Shown: positions 11,881 to 23,163 of the stretch, one piece after another
How positions within the stretch are numbered: position 1 is the stretch's first letter
Layout: every line of letters starts with the position of its first letter
Assembly (NCBI RefSeq): GCF_051622035.1
Contig: NC_135356.1
Span: forward strand, 26,256,839-26,320,838
From: Arctopsyche grandis
Lineage: Eukaryota > Arthropoda > Insecta > Trichoptera > Hydropsychidae
Length of the DNA stretch: 64,000 bases
Direction: 5' to 3'
The notes under the pieces: model-generated
Database searches by the model: none
What the model was told of the DNA's origin: nothing
Seen by the model: the letters and a program-made list of their open reading frames with translations, nothing else
Program-made: the position numbers and the translations under genes

Positions 11881-12599
11881 TGTTACGTATACTAAAAAGA
11901 GCCGCCGAGTAGTTGCAATCGGATTAGCCCGAGTAGCGTCCCAGATACTGTGTGACCGTTATAATTGGTTTCGAGGATTATCGGCAAACTAAGTGCACGT
12001 AGGCTAAACAATGGCGACCGAGTTGGCCGTTATGGGTCCCTTCTCAGAATTGACCGATACCTTGGTACCGTGGGACCGAATGTCGTGAGGATACATATCC
12101 GAGTACGTGACCATAACAATAGGTAAACAAATCAGACGTCGAAGATGTCCCGAGAGACCTGCCCCTTATAAGGCGATATCAAGACATTCTGGACTGAGCA
12201 CTGCCAGTGCGTGTAGCTCCTTAACCCTTTGCCCGCGTCACCAAATTTAGCGTACATGCCCTGTACGCGGCTGCTTTTTTGCGGATTTTGCTATCGCGTT
12301 TTTAACTATAAATATAGGTTGTAATATTTTTTTGAATTTTACAACCTATATTTTTTTTTCGACTACTGACATCTATTGAATTTGGTCAAGTATACATTTA
12401 GTAATATTTTCAATCAAGTTATAAAATTTTAACACAATAGACGGCTCTTATACAGGTTGGAATGCGTGTCTCGCGCGCTGAGGGCATGTTCGCTAGGACA
12501 TGTATAGTAGTCGTACGCGGTGGAAAGGTTAATCATCAATAAATGCTGTGACACGACGTTGGCCTTTTACTTGGATCCTCCACCCACCCCTACGCAACA
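11881..12599 (+). mobile_element. Solo LTR interrupted by a TTAA MITE
   Basis: The ends TGTTACG (11881) and CGCAACA (12599) form the inverted TG...CA termini of an LTR. A 4-bp target duplication ATAC lies outside (11877-11880, 12600-12603). Inside are a TATA-like CTTATAAGG (12169) and an AATAAA polyadenylation signal (about 12538). Removing the nested MITE leaves about 411 bp, a usual LTR length. The 4-bp duplication suits a Gypsy or BEL element. No internal retroelement genes or second LTR are present, so it is a recombination remnant. Confidence 0.75.
12225..12528. mobile_element. TTAA-flanked MITE inside the solo LTR
   Basis: TTAA duplications at 12221-12224 and 12529-12532 bound 304 bp that start CCCTTTGCCCGCGT and end ACGCGGTGGAAAGG, an imperfect inverted terminus. 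An internal hairpin TATAGGTTGTAATAT / TTTTACAACCTATA lies near 12311-12352. Piggybac-like by its target site; non-coding. Confidence 0.72.
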
Positions 12600-12958
12600 A
12601 TACCAATAACTAATCGCCAATTATAGACATTTCAATCTGGAGTAGATTCATGTTTGTTTGTTAATTTAGAATAATAAATGCATACCATGTACGTATACGT
12701 ACGCCGATACTCCGGAAGGTGGCTTTTGCCGACTTTGAAGTAAATATTAAATGTTCCCTTGCGACTTTGTACGGTTGTATGTACATATATGTATATACTT
12801 TGCGAGGCGCATCTCTTCAACTGTCTGTCTGTAAGTTTTTTAGTATTTTGCGTCCGTTCAAGTGTGCAGCGTTGATGTCGAGGGACAGGTAGCGGATAAT
12901 GGAGCGGTTTGGCGTCAAAGCGACCGTAGAGCTTCTGTGACATGTCATGTTTTATATG

Positions 12959-12986
<28 letters not shown>
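12959..12986 (+). repeat. (CA)n microsatellite
   Basis: A short CA tract with one interruption. Confidence 0.9.
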
Positions 12987-12989
<3 letters not shown>

Positions 12990-13243
12990 AGAGAATGGTG
13001 TCAGTAATCATTTTATGTAATGTGTCTACACAACGAATTTGAAATGTCTCAATTTGAAATGTGAGGTGCGTGGGTTGGTATACTGTACTTGTTTTTATTC
13101 TTCGATAAAATAGTAATGACTATTGTGCAGCAATACGTTTATATTGTCGTCAGATTACAATGCGATTCTATCAAACTGGTGTTTGGTATTGAGTGAAGTT
13201 TTTTTATGATATATTTTATTTTAATTTTATATAGATATATGAC

Positions 13244-13839
13244 TAGGGATCCCAATCGAATATTCAATTATTCGAATTAATCGTTTGATTTTTCAGCCAT
13301 TCGTTATTCGAATATTTCATTAACTATTCGAATATTATTCGTGCATATATTTTGCAAAAAAGTTACCTTTTAAAAGGTTTCATAAACAAGCTATATTTCG
13401 CGATCTTCCAATACATGTAAATTTATTTCTAATTTATAATGGGATTGGTGAATATAAAAGGCAAAGCAAGCGCAGAAAACAGAAATTAATTTAATTCTAT
13501 GTATGTATGTAGATCTAAATAATGATGTTATTGCATCACCAATGAAGGTTGTGAAGACATTTGGAAAGCATTTAAATATAATTAATCAACTTATTATATT
13601 TTTTAAATTTATTTTTAATTGCAATTTTCTCAATTTTAATACAAAATATCTTTAATTTTATGTGTGTATTTTAGATTTATTTTTTATTAATTTTAATATA
13701 TTACATAGATAAATATAATGTAATTGATGCTTTGCACATGATTAATTACCTTTTTTTAATTTTCGAATATATTCGAATAGCTCTTGATTTACTATTCGAT
13801 ATTCGAATAGTTGAAGTCGACGAATATTTAGGATCCCTC
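13244..13839. mobile_element. hAT-like non-autonomous element rich in ATTCGAATA
   Basis: The termini TAGGGATCCCAATCGAATATTC and the inverted GACGAATATTTAGGATCCCT are followed inward by repeated TATTCGAATA units on both sides. The likely 8-bp target copies TATATGAC and TATATAGG match at only five positions. It ends where the RTE relic begins. No transposase frame survives. Confidence 0.6.
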
Positions 13840-14347
13840 TATATAGGAGAAGTAAAAATCAACGGTCGCTTCTTCAATCATCTTCGGTTCGCAAACGTTT
13901 ATAGTTTTAATAGCTCGCGATCCAGCTGACCTATTTAATAGACTAACACAGCTGGACAGGGAAAGTAGGATTACAAATTAACGTAAATAAGACCAAACTA
14001 ATGTTCAATAGTTATTGCATGCCTGATAGCATCTCATTGGATGATAAACCGGTAGAAGTAGTGAATAATTATTTATATTTAGGTCAAATAATTGACATGT
14101 CCTGTAGTAAAGATGAAGAGATAAAGAGACGTATGAAATTAGGATGGAGTGCATTTGGACGAATGAATGTTGTTCGTTTTACCAGTGATGACGCATGGAT
14201 GTGAAACTTGGACACTGAACGCCAAGATGCTACACAAAGTCCAATGCACTCAAAGCATTATGGAACGCTGTGTGCTCGGCATAACGAGGAAAGACAGGAA
14301 GCGGAACACGTGGGTGAGAAGTATGACAAGGAATGTGGATAGAGCAC
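13840..14347 (+). pseudogene. RTE-type LINE reverse transcriptase C-terminal relic
   Basis: The frame opens with VKINGRFFNHLRFAN, matching the RTE motif just before the catalytic FADD, of which only FAN remains. It continues in shifted frames with NNYLYLGQIID, EIKRRMKLGWSAFGRMN, HGCETWTLNAKML and MERCVLGITRKDRKRNTWVRSM. These are the ordered landmarks of RTE polymerases after the catalytic site. At least two frameshifts and an in-frame stop break it. It is 5' cut at a hAT-like element and 3' cut by a SINE. The stretch from MERC onward is close to the copy at 7826. Confidence 0.82.
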
Positions 14348-14543
14348 ATAAATCAAATTCAGATATTGTTGTCATAGTGAGTAGGAAGGTTTTTGCCAAT
14401 TTTATGTAGGAACATGGCAAACTCTGATAGGAAACGATCGACTTGGAGTCATAAATATCCGAGTCTGACCAGCAGCATTAAAGATAGCGCGGGGTCGAAC
14501 CGGTAACCTCTCGGTGCTTAACATAAACGCAATCACCGAGCTG
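14348..14543 (-). repeat. SINE type A inserted in the RTE relic
   Basis: The minus strand reads a tRNA-like head with B box GGTTCGACCCC, then the shared body (GCTGGTCAGACTCGGATAT, CGATCGTTTCCTATCAGAG). It abuts the RTE frame directly at about 14348. Confidence 0.75.
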
Positions 14544-15375
14544 TACTGCTGGCTTGGTGGTTGCGAATATACATACATATGTTTGTATATTCGGGTTGAA
14601 TCCATTTAAATTTTTTTTAAGGATAGTATTTAATTGCAACCGTTCAGTTTTTAAGTTAAAACTTTTAGTTTGCATCTTTAAAAAAAAAAAATGGACTTTG
14701 AAACTTGTACTTATTATAAAACCGGAAATTAAAAAAAATTGACATAGAAAATATGTATATACATACATATTTAGTATTGTATTTAAAAGACTACAAACTT
14801 ATAAGGCTAATGATTTGTATATTTACATTACATCGATGAAATGTAAATATACAAATCGCTACGTCTGTCTGTCTGCGGTCGTTAAGTTTCATAAAGCTAG
14901 GGTATATCTCAATATTCATTATAGCTTTCCATATATGCACATATAAAAGGCCATATCTCTACATACTAGGGTAGTTTGCGCCCGGGGGCAAACTACCTCT
15001 TATAATAAGTTTTTTTGCAATTTTAAAACATGCAGGTTCTTGCAACTTTCTTGTTTTTTTTTTTTTCTTCAAAAAGTTGATCAAACTATTAATTATATGC
15101 ATTACAAAATCAAATATTTAAAACATTAAATTCCCGTTTAATAGGAACATCAAATAGGTTCAATGTCTAAATAATAAATTCGGCTAAAAGAAGAATATTT
15201 TCATTTTCGTAAACAGGCAAGGCAAATGACGCCCCTCATGGTAGCGCTCGTTTGCATTTTAAATGTTATTTCCGATTTAATGATAAAACTACTCTACGAA
15301 TAAATATGAAAAATTATATTTCTTTGCGTAGAAAAAATAATCAACAAATACAAACAAACTATTCTAATCATACAC
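14544..15375. other. Intergenic DNA with a short palindrome
   Basis: No gene seen. An imperfect palindrome GGTAGTTTGC...GGCAAACTACC (14967-14997) stands alone and may be an end of a decayed hAT-like element. Confidence 0.35.
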
Positions 15376-15900
15376 AGTGGCGTATCGAGAGTAAATGACG
15401 CCTGGACAATTATTTATTTTTGTGCCCCCCCCCCCCTCCTCCTTTTGTCATATATGTGGATTTATAAAATATGGTTTATATACAAACACATCATATACGA
15501 TATTTTATGACAAAATGATTTTTTTAAAACTCAAGACATATGCATATCTTAAAATAAAGTTGATTACAATAATTTTTGTATTTTATTAATTCATAGCATT
15601 TTCAAGCGTCCGGAAATAAAATACATTTGTATAGAAAGCATCGTCTTCAATGCAACTATTGTTTTCGTTAATACAAAGCCTATTATTGCTTTTAATACAA
15701 AGCCTAAAAAGATCGCAATACGAAACACACTCAAACTTGAATATTTTTGTCAAATTTTATCGATGAATTCGAATTTGTCACCCGCTCACATCGTAAGTTT
15801 CAAAGTGAATCTAATAAAAAACAAATTTTGCCTTCGCGGCTCCACCAAAACTGGTGCGCCCGGGGCAAAATTACCAATACCCCCCCCCCCCCTTTGTTAC
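15376..15900 (+). mobile_element. hAT-like MITE, family I, copy 2
   Basis: Starts CAGTGGCGTATCGAGAG and ends in GTGCGCCCGGGGCAAAA followed by a long C run, termini of a widespread arthropod hAT MITE type. It aligns in order with 431-945. It directly abuts the TTAA MITE that starts about 15901. Confidence 0.6.
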
Positions 15901-16492
15901 CCCCTTTGCCCACAAAAAATGGTTCACTATTGTCAATTTCGATTCTGTTGAAAGCCCGCCACGCTGAAAATTAGCCAACATTTCCAACTAGAATTATTTT
16001 GAAATCCAATAGAAGGCAGGTATAAAAATTGTAGCTAATCCAAACAAACCTTAGATAACTACCGCCAAGAATTTCGAGCTTTGTAAAGGTGTGCTCTAAT
16101 ATACTCTCTAATATATCTTGCAACAATATAAAATAAACAAAAGAAGTCTATTAATGAATGTATTTTTCCAAAACTAGTTCCACCTTCTTCATTGTTGTTA
16201 AAATGTAATGCTTACAATCTAAATGTCAAGCCACAATCTAAAATACTCAGCAGCTAGGGATTTCCATCGTGAAAGTCTGTTATGCTTATAAATTCAGAAA
16301 TTACGGTGTATACATGTCTTTATAAACGTTGACCCATGTACAATGCATTTTTTTTCAATGCTACATGGAAAGGTTTAGCGGGTAGGATTCTTGTTTACTT
16401 TGTACATGCTCAAAATACAACGCCTATCGGCATTTTTCAGGCCCTTGGAATTGTTGGCAAAACGCCGATCGGCGTTGGTCAGCATTCAAAGG
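15901..16492 (-). mobile_element. TTAA MITE, family D (CGATCG hairpin), copy 1
   Basis: It aligns along its length with 22667-23159 and 62429-62998, in the same orientation as the latter. Landmarks are AAAGCCCGCCACGCTGAAAAT, TTCCAACTAGAATT, a CCATGTACAATGCATTTTTTTTC block, GGTTTAGCGGGTAGGATTC and the terminal palindrome ACGCCGATCGGCGT. The left end is blurred by C runs. Confidence 0.7.
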
Positions 16493-17300
16493 TTTAAATA
16501 AATTATTTTTATTTTTTATTAATGGCAAATTTGATTCCATATAACTTGTATATGACGATATGGTAATAGTTTTGGGTATGACCGGAAACTTTTCAAATTT
16601 ATATAGAAGTTTCTTTGATTTGAAAACTTTTTTAATCTTTTGGGTAAGTTCGGACGTATAAGCTCCACCTCTGGCCAGCTTCAGTTGAATTTTTACCTTT
16701 TGTTCTCTCGTTATCAATCTCTGCAGATTTGTCCCACCTCTCCTTCGGTCTGAGGGGGCGTTAGTTACGTCACCGATTCTCTCGCGTGTCTTTCCAACTC
16801 GGGCTGTTTTTCGCCAGTCGTTCGATCACCTCCGCGGACAAATGGAACTACATATGTGTATTATTAAGTGGTGAACCGATGCTCGTTATAAATAGTCTCG
16901 TTATTCACGTGCGCTTTTTACTCGTTCATCCGAATATACATACATACATATCGTCGCTCCGAGTGCACCAGTACCAGGAAACGACTCTCATAGCAGGCGA
17001 TGACTCACGGAGATTGCAGTCGGTGCAAAAATCAACACCAGAACACAAGTGGGCGTACAATGTGTGTATGTGCGTTCGATTAGCAGACTTGTGTCATATG
17101 AACTCTGTCAAACATAATTAAAAACAAAATTATTGTAATAACACTTCACATTTCGAACGCCACTGGTCCGGTCCGCTCGGTAAGTTTTACCTTTTGTGCT
17201 CTGAATTAATTTTTGATTTTTCACTATTTTATTAAAGTCTTCGATTTCTCGTGAATCCTTTTGGGTGCCATTCCAGCACTTACCCAATCGAAAGTAACAT
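16493..17300. other. Unassigned stretch with GC-richer DNA
   Basis: The part 16720-17080 is GC-richer. Minus-strand frames 16500-16717 (72 lysine-rich codons starting MITREQKVKIQ) and 17108-17290 look open, but I recognise no family and see no consistent splice pattern. Confidence 0.25.
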
Positions 17301-17306
17301 ATGTGC

Positions 17307-17345
17307 AGTAGAACCTCTATTATCCGGATTGTTAAAAACAAACAC
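17307..17345 (+). repeat. Solo end of a pogo/Tigger-like element
   Basis: CAGTAGAACCTCTATTATCCGG is the typical pogo/Tigger terminal repeat. No matching second end or transposase is found, so only a terminus remains. Confidence 0.45.
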
Positions 17346-17745
17346 AAATTTTACGATTTTGCTGCTTTGAAATGCATAACATAAAAATTCGAAAATCAGA
17401 ATGAGAAATGAGTCAGTTGTCTTTAAAATTCAATACTCAGTAATTCAATATAAGTAATGCCGATTATATTAGAAGAGGGGGGGCAGGGATTAGGTTATAT
17501 TTAAGTGTATTTTATTCTTTTATTATAAAACTAGTGTTGTGGCCGTTGATTTCAACGAGTGGTTTCGAAAAGGAATTGAAACATTGAATTGAAATGTTAT
17601 ATATAAGTATAATGTAAGGTAATTTATAGGCGCACGCGCACGTAATATTAATCGTAATAAAAAGTGGCACGATATACACTTATCAATCTAACCAGTATCT
17701 TCCAGTTGTAATATATTTGGACTAATTGGAATATATTCCATCAAA

Positions 17746-17917
17746 CCTGGTACCAACTACCGTTATAGTTGAAGTGTATTTCAGTTGTAGTATATTTTGA
17801 CTAGTTTGGAATATATTCCGTCTAACCCACGTAAGCTGATTCATATGGCGAATTACGTTCCAACTGGTCAAAATTATTACAACTGAAAATACAGTTCAAC
17901 TAAAAGTTGCCACCAGG
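17746..17917. mobile_element. Foldback MITE with about 65-bp arms
   Basis: Arm 17746-17813 (CCTGGTACCAACTACCGTTA..., TTCAGTTGTAGTATATTTTGAC) pairs with 17850-17917 (...GTCAAAATTATTACAACTGAA, AAAAGTTGCCACCAGG). Just before it, 17703-17745 holds a partial extra copy (GTTGTAATATATTTGGACTA), so one arm is locally duplicated. Confidence 0.65.
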
Positions 17918-18043
17918 TTAGGTTTATGTGAAAACGTCACTGGACGAGTAAATTGGGTGGGAAAGTCACATTATTGTTGTTTTGAGCACATTATTAAGGA
18001 CTGACTGCACTAGGCGACAGTGTGCTGCAGCGACGCAGCGCAT

Positions 18044-18113
18044 CACATTTAAGTTACATCACGTATTGCGTTCTATCACATTTAAGTTAAATCACGTAGT
18101 GCGTTCTATCTCA
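18044..18113 (+). repeat. Two-copy tandem repeat, about 36-bp unit
   Basis: ATCACATTTAAGTTACATCA and a following CACGTATTGCGTTCT are repeated once with three changes. Confidence 0.7.
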
Positions 18114-18483
18114 TAAAGTTATCGTAATACGGTACTTACTCATTACCTTTATTCGTAAAACGTAGCAAACATTAACGCATTATTGAATAAAGTACATATT
18201 CGTAAAACATCAACAAAACTGTTATATTACAATTAACGTACATTATTGAAAGTGTATTTGCGTTTGTAGAGATATAATCTAGTTAGATTGTATTCAACTA
18301 GTTAATTCAATGTGTATGAAATAATCTTAAAAATGTGTCATTGCATATACAATTTTCGAAATTGAGGTATGAATGTCAATTAGTGCATTTTTCAGAACAT
18401 CTATTTTCTTCTATAAAAAATAGGTTTATTCAAAGTGACAAATTTAAAATTAAACCAGTATTACATATGTACATATATGTATG

Positions 18484-18690
18484 TAGCTTGGTGGTTGCGT
18501 TAATGTTAACGACCGAGAGATTTCTGGGTTCGATCTTTTGGGTTGACCTGAATTGATCCGAGTAGTATCTGTAGTGCTGCTGGTCAGATTCGTATATTAG
18601 TGATTCCAAGATGATCGTTTCTTATCAGAGTTTGCCAATTTATCTGATTTCATTGTTGAAACATTTTCTCATCAAATTTGTCACCATGAT
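18484..18690 (+). repeat. SINE type A copy
   Basis: Reads AGCTTGGTGGTTGCG (A-box region), GGGTTCGATCTT (B box), GTGCTGCTGGTCAGATTCG and the shared body to TTGAAACATTTTCTCATCAAA. Confidence 0.75.
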
Positions 18691-20110
18691 TTGAATATGA
18701 TTTAAAAATCCATAAATCTATATACATATGTACGAGTTTAATATCGTAGATGTTGCTCAGGGGCATCCTTTAAAATTGAAACGATGATACATCGAGAGAC
18801 TCGAGAGTGAAAAGGGTTAAGACTCGTTGACAAAATTTGATCTCTCTCGTTAACCCATCTATGTATCTCTCTCTCTCTCTATCCATGCATAATCCAATGA
18901 ACGAGGATCGTTCCAGCGTATTTTTTTTCAATTTCTTCTCCTTTGTCGTTTCGAAGTCTCTAATTTGTTTTGAACGAGTCCCTTTGGTGGCCGACGACTC
19001 CTACGTGAATTAATTTCCTTTAATTAACGCTCGCTGAGTTTTTAAATATCGTGTTTCGTTATGTGTGATAAGGTTGCTTATTTAGTTCATTAGTTCTAAT
19101 TATCAAATCCACTTTTGTTTTTTTTATTTTAGATATGTTCTCGATTTTTATTTTTATTGACTTGAAAGTCTTTCGTGTGACATCACTTAATTGTGTTGTA
19201 ACTTGTATGGATATCTTGTATGCTCCCTGTAACGGAGAAGATTATGGGTGAAAACACACTGAGTGGGACGTGGTACGTGGTTATAAAAAAACGCGTTAAA
19301 GGAACATTTGTCGAAAGTTTCAAATAGTTTCTACGGTTTCGGCGTAATGACGTTTACTGAATTTACTTGTGATGTTTGTTTTACAACATCGTTAGAATTA
19401 AAAAGCTTCGGCATAAGAAAAATTGAAAAAACCAACCATCAAAACAACTGATATATGTATGTACACGCCAGAACTGAGTGACTTCTTCAATCGAAAATAA
19501 ATAAAAATGACTAATCACAAGTAACCACACACACTAAAGCTTCTTTTATACCATATAAGTCCAAGCCAGCAACTGCATAATATTCTTTAGTACATTCTAT
19601 ATAGACGCATTCTACCGTTCTAGATTATATATAGACACATTCATATATAATATTTACGTGGCGTATCCGTTACTGCAGTAACCGACACGATCTATTCATA
19701 TTATACAGCAGTACATGTCCCTGAAACGTATCAAGCAGAACTGGTTTTAGTGGCGAGTGCACGTGTATTAACGAAAGTGCGCATGCGCACATGAATATTA
19801 TCGGAAACGTCATATTGTGACAATATTGATTCGACGATACGATGCAAACGATATTGCGCCGTATCGTCGTGCTCTGTAATGTACATATATGTGAGCCGAT
19901 TTTGTCTTGCGCTCGTCCAAAACAAGTATGAACGTGCCGAAATATAGTATGAATGGAAATATTCTTTCGTGCAATGTTGTGCCAAGCCGTTGACGTGTAG
20001 TGCTGGTTATAATAAATATACATACCTTTATGTACGTATATATACATTTGTGTCAGCGATGAAGTTTCCTGTGCTGAATCGAAAGCTGGAATCATGTGGT
20101 ATTTTATTTT
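18691..20110. other. Intergenic DNA, no supported gene
   Basis: Includes a (TC)n stretch near 18865 and overlapping open frames at 19670-20119 with no coherent protein features. Confidence 0.35.
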
Positions 20111-20121
20111 TACATACATAT

Positions 20122-20457
20122 ATACCAGGGAGGCCTAACAGGTAAACCCCAATGTGCCTTCCTTGCCAATTACAGACATCGATATACAAATTTTAGAATA
20201 TTTTTAGCAAAACATCACAGAGACATCTACATTTTTATACGAATCTGAGATGCTGAAAAATGCGAGAAATGGGTAAAGGTTGCCAATTTCTTGGAACCGT
20301 TTTAATGAAAATCAGATAAATTGGCAAATTCTGATAGGAAGCGATTGACCTGGAGTCACATATTCCAGGTCTGTCCAACAGCAACAAGTGGGAATTGAAC
20401 CCGTGACCTCTTTGTTTGAAAGCATTATATGCTAACCACTAGTCCACGCTGCTGGTT
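20122..20457 (-). repeat. SINE type B, near full length
   Basis: On the minus strand: a tRNA-like head (AACCAGCAGCGTGGACTAGT, TTAGCATATAATGCTTTC, B box GGTTCAATTCC), then the body shared with type A (CGCTTCCTATCAGAATTTGCC). It ends in the tail GGCACATTGGGGTTTACCTG / AGGCCTCCCTGGTATA, also present at 34.1 and 54.6 kb. Confidence 0.78.
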
Positions 20458-21119
20458 ATATATATACATATATATGTATATGTATGTCTTATGATTCATT
20501 CCGAAGCTGTTGCCTTCACTCGTACACTGGTAGCATTGGCGGCACATCACAAACAATTTATATTATATATTTAATTATGTGGATGCTTTGTTGAAACTGT
20601 TGTTAAATGAAAATATTTATTATAATATATTTTCACTGGAATAACGGAACAGTTCCGGTTGGCGATTCCATCGAAACGGTTCCATTCCGTTCGAAATTCA
20701 AAATACATGTTATTTTTTATATTTTGCAGCGTGTGCATGCTTCTTAAGCATCGATGATATCATCAGATAGGTAAAATAGAATGTTTCATTTAGTTTTTTA
20801 CTTAATCGATATGATTCATGTATAATACATATACAATACATGGCTTTCAAAATCGGATGAGAATTATTATCAAAACAGTTCGCGGCTGCTAACAGTAAAA
20901 TATTAAAAAAAAAAACATTTATCGTCAAAACATATGTAAAGGCGAATTATGCATATTTTAAGCAACCGAATTAATAATAGCACAATACACTTGATAAAAT
21001 GCGCGGTTTCGTCAAATACATTTTGTTGTTTAGTCATTATTTGTAGGTGATCAAATGTTTAACTGGTTTTCATTAGTGTTAATAATAGAGGATCTTTTTT
21101 TCACCGTCGAAACCATTCA

Positions 21120-21158
21120 TCATCGGATCGGTGATTATTTCGCACAAAGCCATCCACT
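21120..21158. repeat. Possible family H terminus
   Basis: GATCGGTGATTATTTCGCACAAA resembles the family H end GGTTCGGTGATTATTGCCCACAAA. It directly abuts the RTE relic. Confidence 0.3.
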
Positions 21159-21415
21159 GCTGGATGAAGACCTCTGAACATCTCACATTCACTCATCTCA
21201 TCCCATACATTTTTCTGATTTCATCCACCAATTCTCTCGGGTAACATTCGAGTACTTCTTTCGTCCATCTATCGTCCGTTCTTCTAATTACATAACCCAC
21301 CCATTGCTGTTTAAATCTCTTTATTCTCGTTATTACATTGACCACCTTTGTCATACTTCTAACCCACGTATTCCGTTTTTTGCGATTGATTCGTTACATC
21401 TTATAGTTTTTCATT
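21150..21415 (-). pseudogene. RTE-type LINE pol C-terminal relic
   Basis: The minus strand reads RKKRNTWVRSMTKVVNVITR, FKQQWVGYVIRR, DDRWTKEVLECYPRELVDEI and RKMYGMR, the same RTE C-terminus as at 7.8-8.6 kb. Here the segment holding the foldback element in that copy is uninterrupted. A TGA follows KMYGMR. 5' truncated. Confidence 0.78.
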
Positions 21416-21654
21416 GCCGTTCAATTTTGTTTAACTGAGCCACTTTCGTGAGGCTGCGTGTTTCAGAGTGGTCATATTTTTTCATCTATTTATGTACACA
21501 TTTCTCTTGTCGATTAAAACTACATACAAACATATGTAGGTGGGTACGTACATAGGAAAACTTTTGGAAAGCACTGGTCTATAATTTTTCTTTATCGTTT
21601 AATTTAATTTAACCCATAGTTGTTCAACTAATCTTATTTCGTTAGTATGACTAG

Positions 21655-21760
21655 AGCAGGGTACCCTGACCTTAGCGCGAAAGACAAAAGCGCCCCGACA
21701 TAACCGTGGGAGACAAAACCGCGCCAGAATATGTGCAGTAGCGGTCAAAAAATCTTATAA
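21655..21760 (-). repeat. Degenerate GACAAAA/CCGCGC array
   Basis: Short imperfect units (AAGACAAAAGCGCCCCGAC, GAGACAAAACCGCGCC) repeat a motif also arrayed at 36.2, 36.5 and 52.4 kb, always close to family H sequence. Confidence 0.4.
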
Positions 21761-21872
21761 ATGCGTATTTTAACAATAATTTTCTCTTGAAAAAAAATGT
21801 TTTTTAGCTTAAAATCTATTTATCAAAATTTTTTACTTAAATTATGTATAAAACTAATTAAAAACACATAAT

Positions 21873-22136
21873 CTAATATTTTGTTGCTGCTCCTTTATTT
21901 TTTATCACTTCTCTAATTCTCGAAGGAATCGATTCCATTAATATTTTTAAACAATCGCTTGTAATGTCGTCATGCCACACTTTTTCTAATGTTTGTTTAA
22001 GCTGGTATTTACTCGTAGGCATATTGTTATTCACTTTTGACCCCATTATGCTCCATAAGTTTTCAATTGGGTTTAAGTCAGGACTATTACCCGGTCAGCG
22101 TCGAAATTCCACGTTTTTCAATAAACTCTCACCTAA
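21873..22136 (-). pseudogene. Tc1-like transposase C-terminal relic
   Basis: The minus strand reads PGNSPDLNPIENLW, the DD34E-type motif holding the catalytic Glu, then QTLEKVWHDDI, SIPSRIREVI and the terminus KNKGAATKY with stop at 21873-21875. It is clearly homologous to, but distinct from, the Tc1 protein at 40-41.5 kb. The codon before PGN is TGA where Tc1 proteins have Trp, so the frame is broken. 5' truncated. Confidence 0.85.
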
Positions 22137-22438
22137 AAGTAATAATATCTAGTATATGAAAAAAATTATATGTCAAATTCAATGTGCATACTTATCTAAA
22201 ATACAATATATTATATAAGTAGAATTAAATGCATATGTACAATATCAATTTATGTAGTTATGTACATATGCATATGGCAGCCCGAAGTGTTGCTTAGCGC
22301 GGAAAGTGCAAAAATATTGCAAATTAAATCGAAATTGATATTTTAGTTTTTGTTCTATATATTCTCGCGCGGTATAGACGCCTCACGGTTACATCGGAGA
22401 GCTTTTGTACTGACCGTTTTGACAGGACAACCTAGAAC

Positions 22439-22635
22439 GGTAATTGGACTATTCGTCACATTGTAGTGGTCACAAAGACAGTTTTTGCCATGACAATCGC
22501 GATACACAATACACAATATTTGGCACTCAAGTTCTCGTTAGTATGATAGTTATCGTTAGTATGGATGGACTTTTCGGCTGCCAGATGTTCCGTTATAGAG
22601 ATTTTAGTGACTTTGTGACCAGTAATCACCGAACC
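22439..22635 (+). mobile_element. Family H foldback element, copy 1
   Basis: Shares with 36599-36784 the core AGTTCTCGTTAGTATGAT, GGACTTTTCGGCTGCCAGAT and GTTCCGTTATAGAGATTTTA. Ends GGTAATTGGACTATT and AGTAATCACCGAACC are imperfect inverted repeats. A stem GGTCACAAAG (22468-22477) pairs exactly with CTTTGTGACC (22611-22620). Confidence 0.65.
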
Positions 22636-22666
22636 CCTAGAACAGACCTTTATTCTACCTACTTAA

Positions 22667-23159
22667 CCCTTTGAATGCTGAGCAACGCCGATCGGCGTTT
22701 TGCCAACAATCCCATGAGCCTGAAATACGTCGATCGGCACTATTTTTTGAGTATGTAAAAATAAACAAGAATACTACCCGCTAAGCCTTTCCACGTAGCA
22801 TTGAAAAAAAATGCATTGAACATGGGTCGTGTAATCCGTGATAATCCAATTAGATTGTGAGCGTTACATTTAACAGCAATGAAGAAGATGGAACTAGTTT
22901 TGGAAAAATACATTCATTAATAGAATTCTTTTGTTAATTTTATATTGTTGCAAGATATATAAGATAGTCTAAACACACGTTTACAAAACTCGAAATCCTC
23001 GGCGGTGGTTATCTAGGGTAGTGATCTAGGGTTTGTTTGGATTAGCTACAATTTTTATACTTGCTTTCTATTGGATTTCAAAATAATTCTAGTTGGAAAT
23101 GTTGGTGACATTTTCAGCGTGGCGGACTTTCAATATAAAATATGTAACCACTCAAAGGG
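22667..23159 (+). mobile_element. TTAA MITE, family D, copy 2
   Basis: TTAA (22663-22666) precedes CCCTTTGAATGCTGAGCAACG; the other end ACTCAAAGGG is followed by TTAC, a one-base decay of TTAA. The internal palindrome CGCCGATCGGCG lies near the left end. 493 bp, non-coding, piggyBac-like by target site. Confidence 0.78.
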
Positions 23160-23163
23160 TTAC

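Noticed and set aside
16424..16717. 97-codon minus-strand ORF
   Set aside because: Its last third is family D MITE sequence and the rest is lysine-rich without a recognised domain.
19670..20119. 149-codon minus-strand ORF
   Set aside because: Low-complexity start, two overlapping frames equally open, no domain or splice signal.
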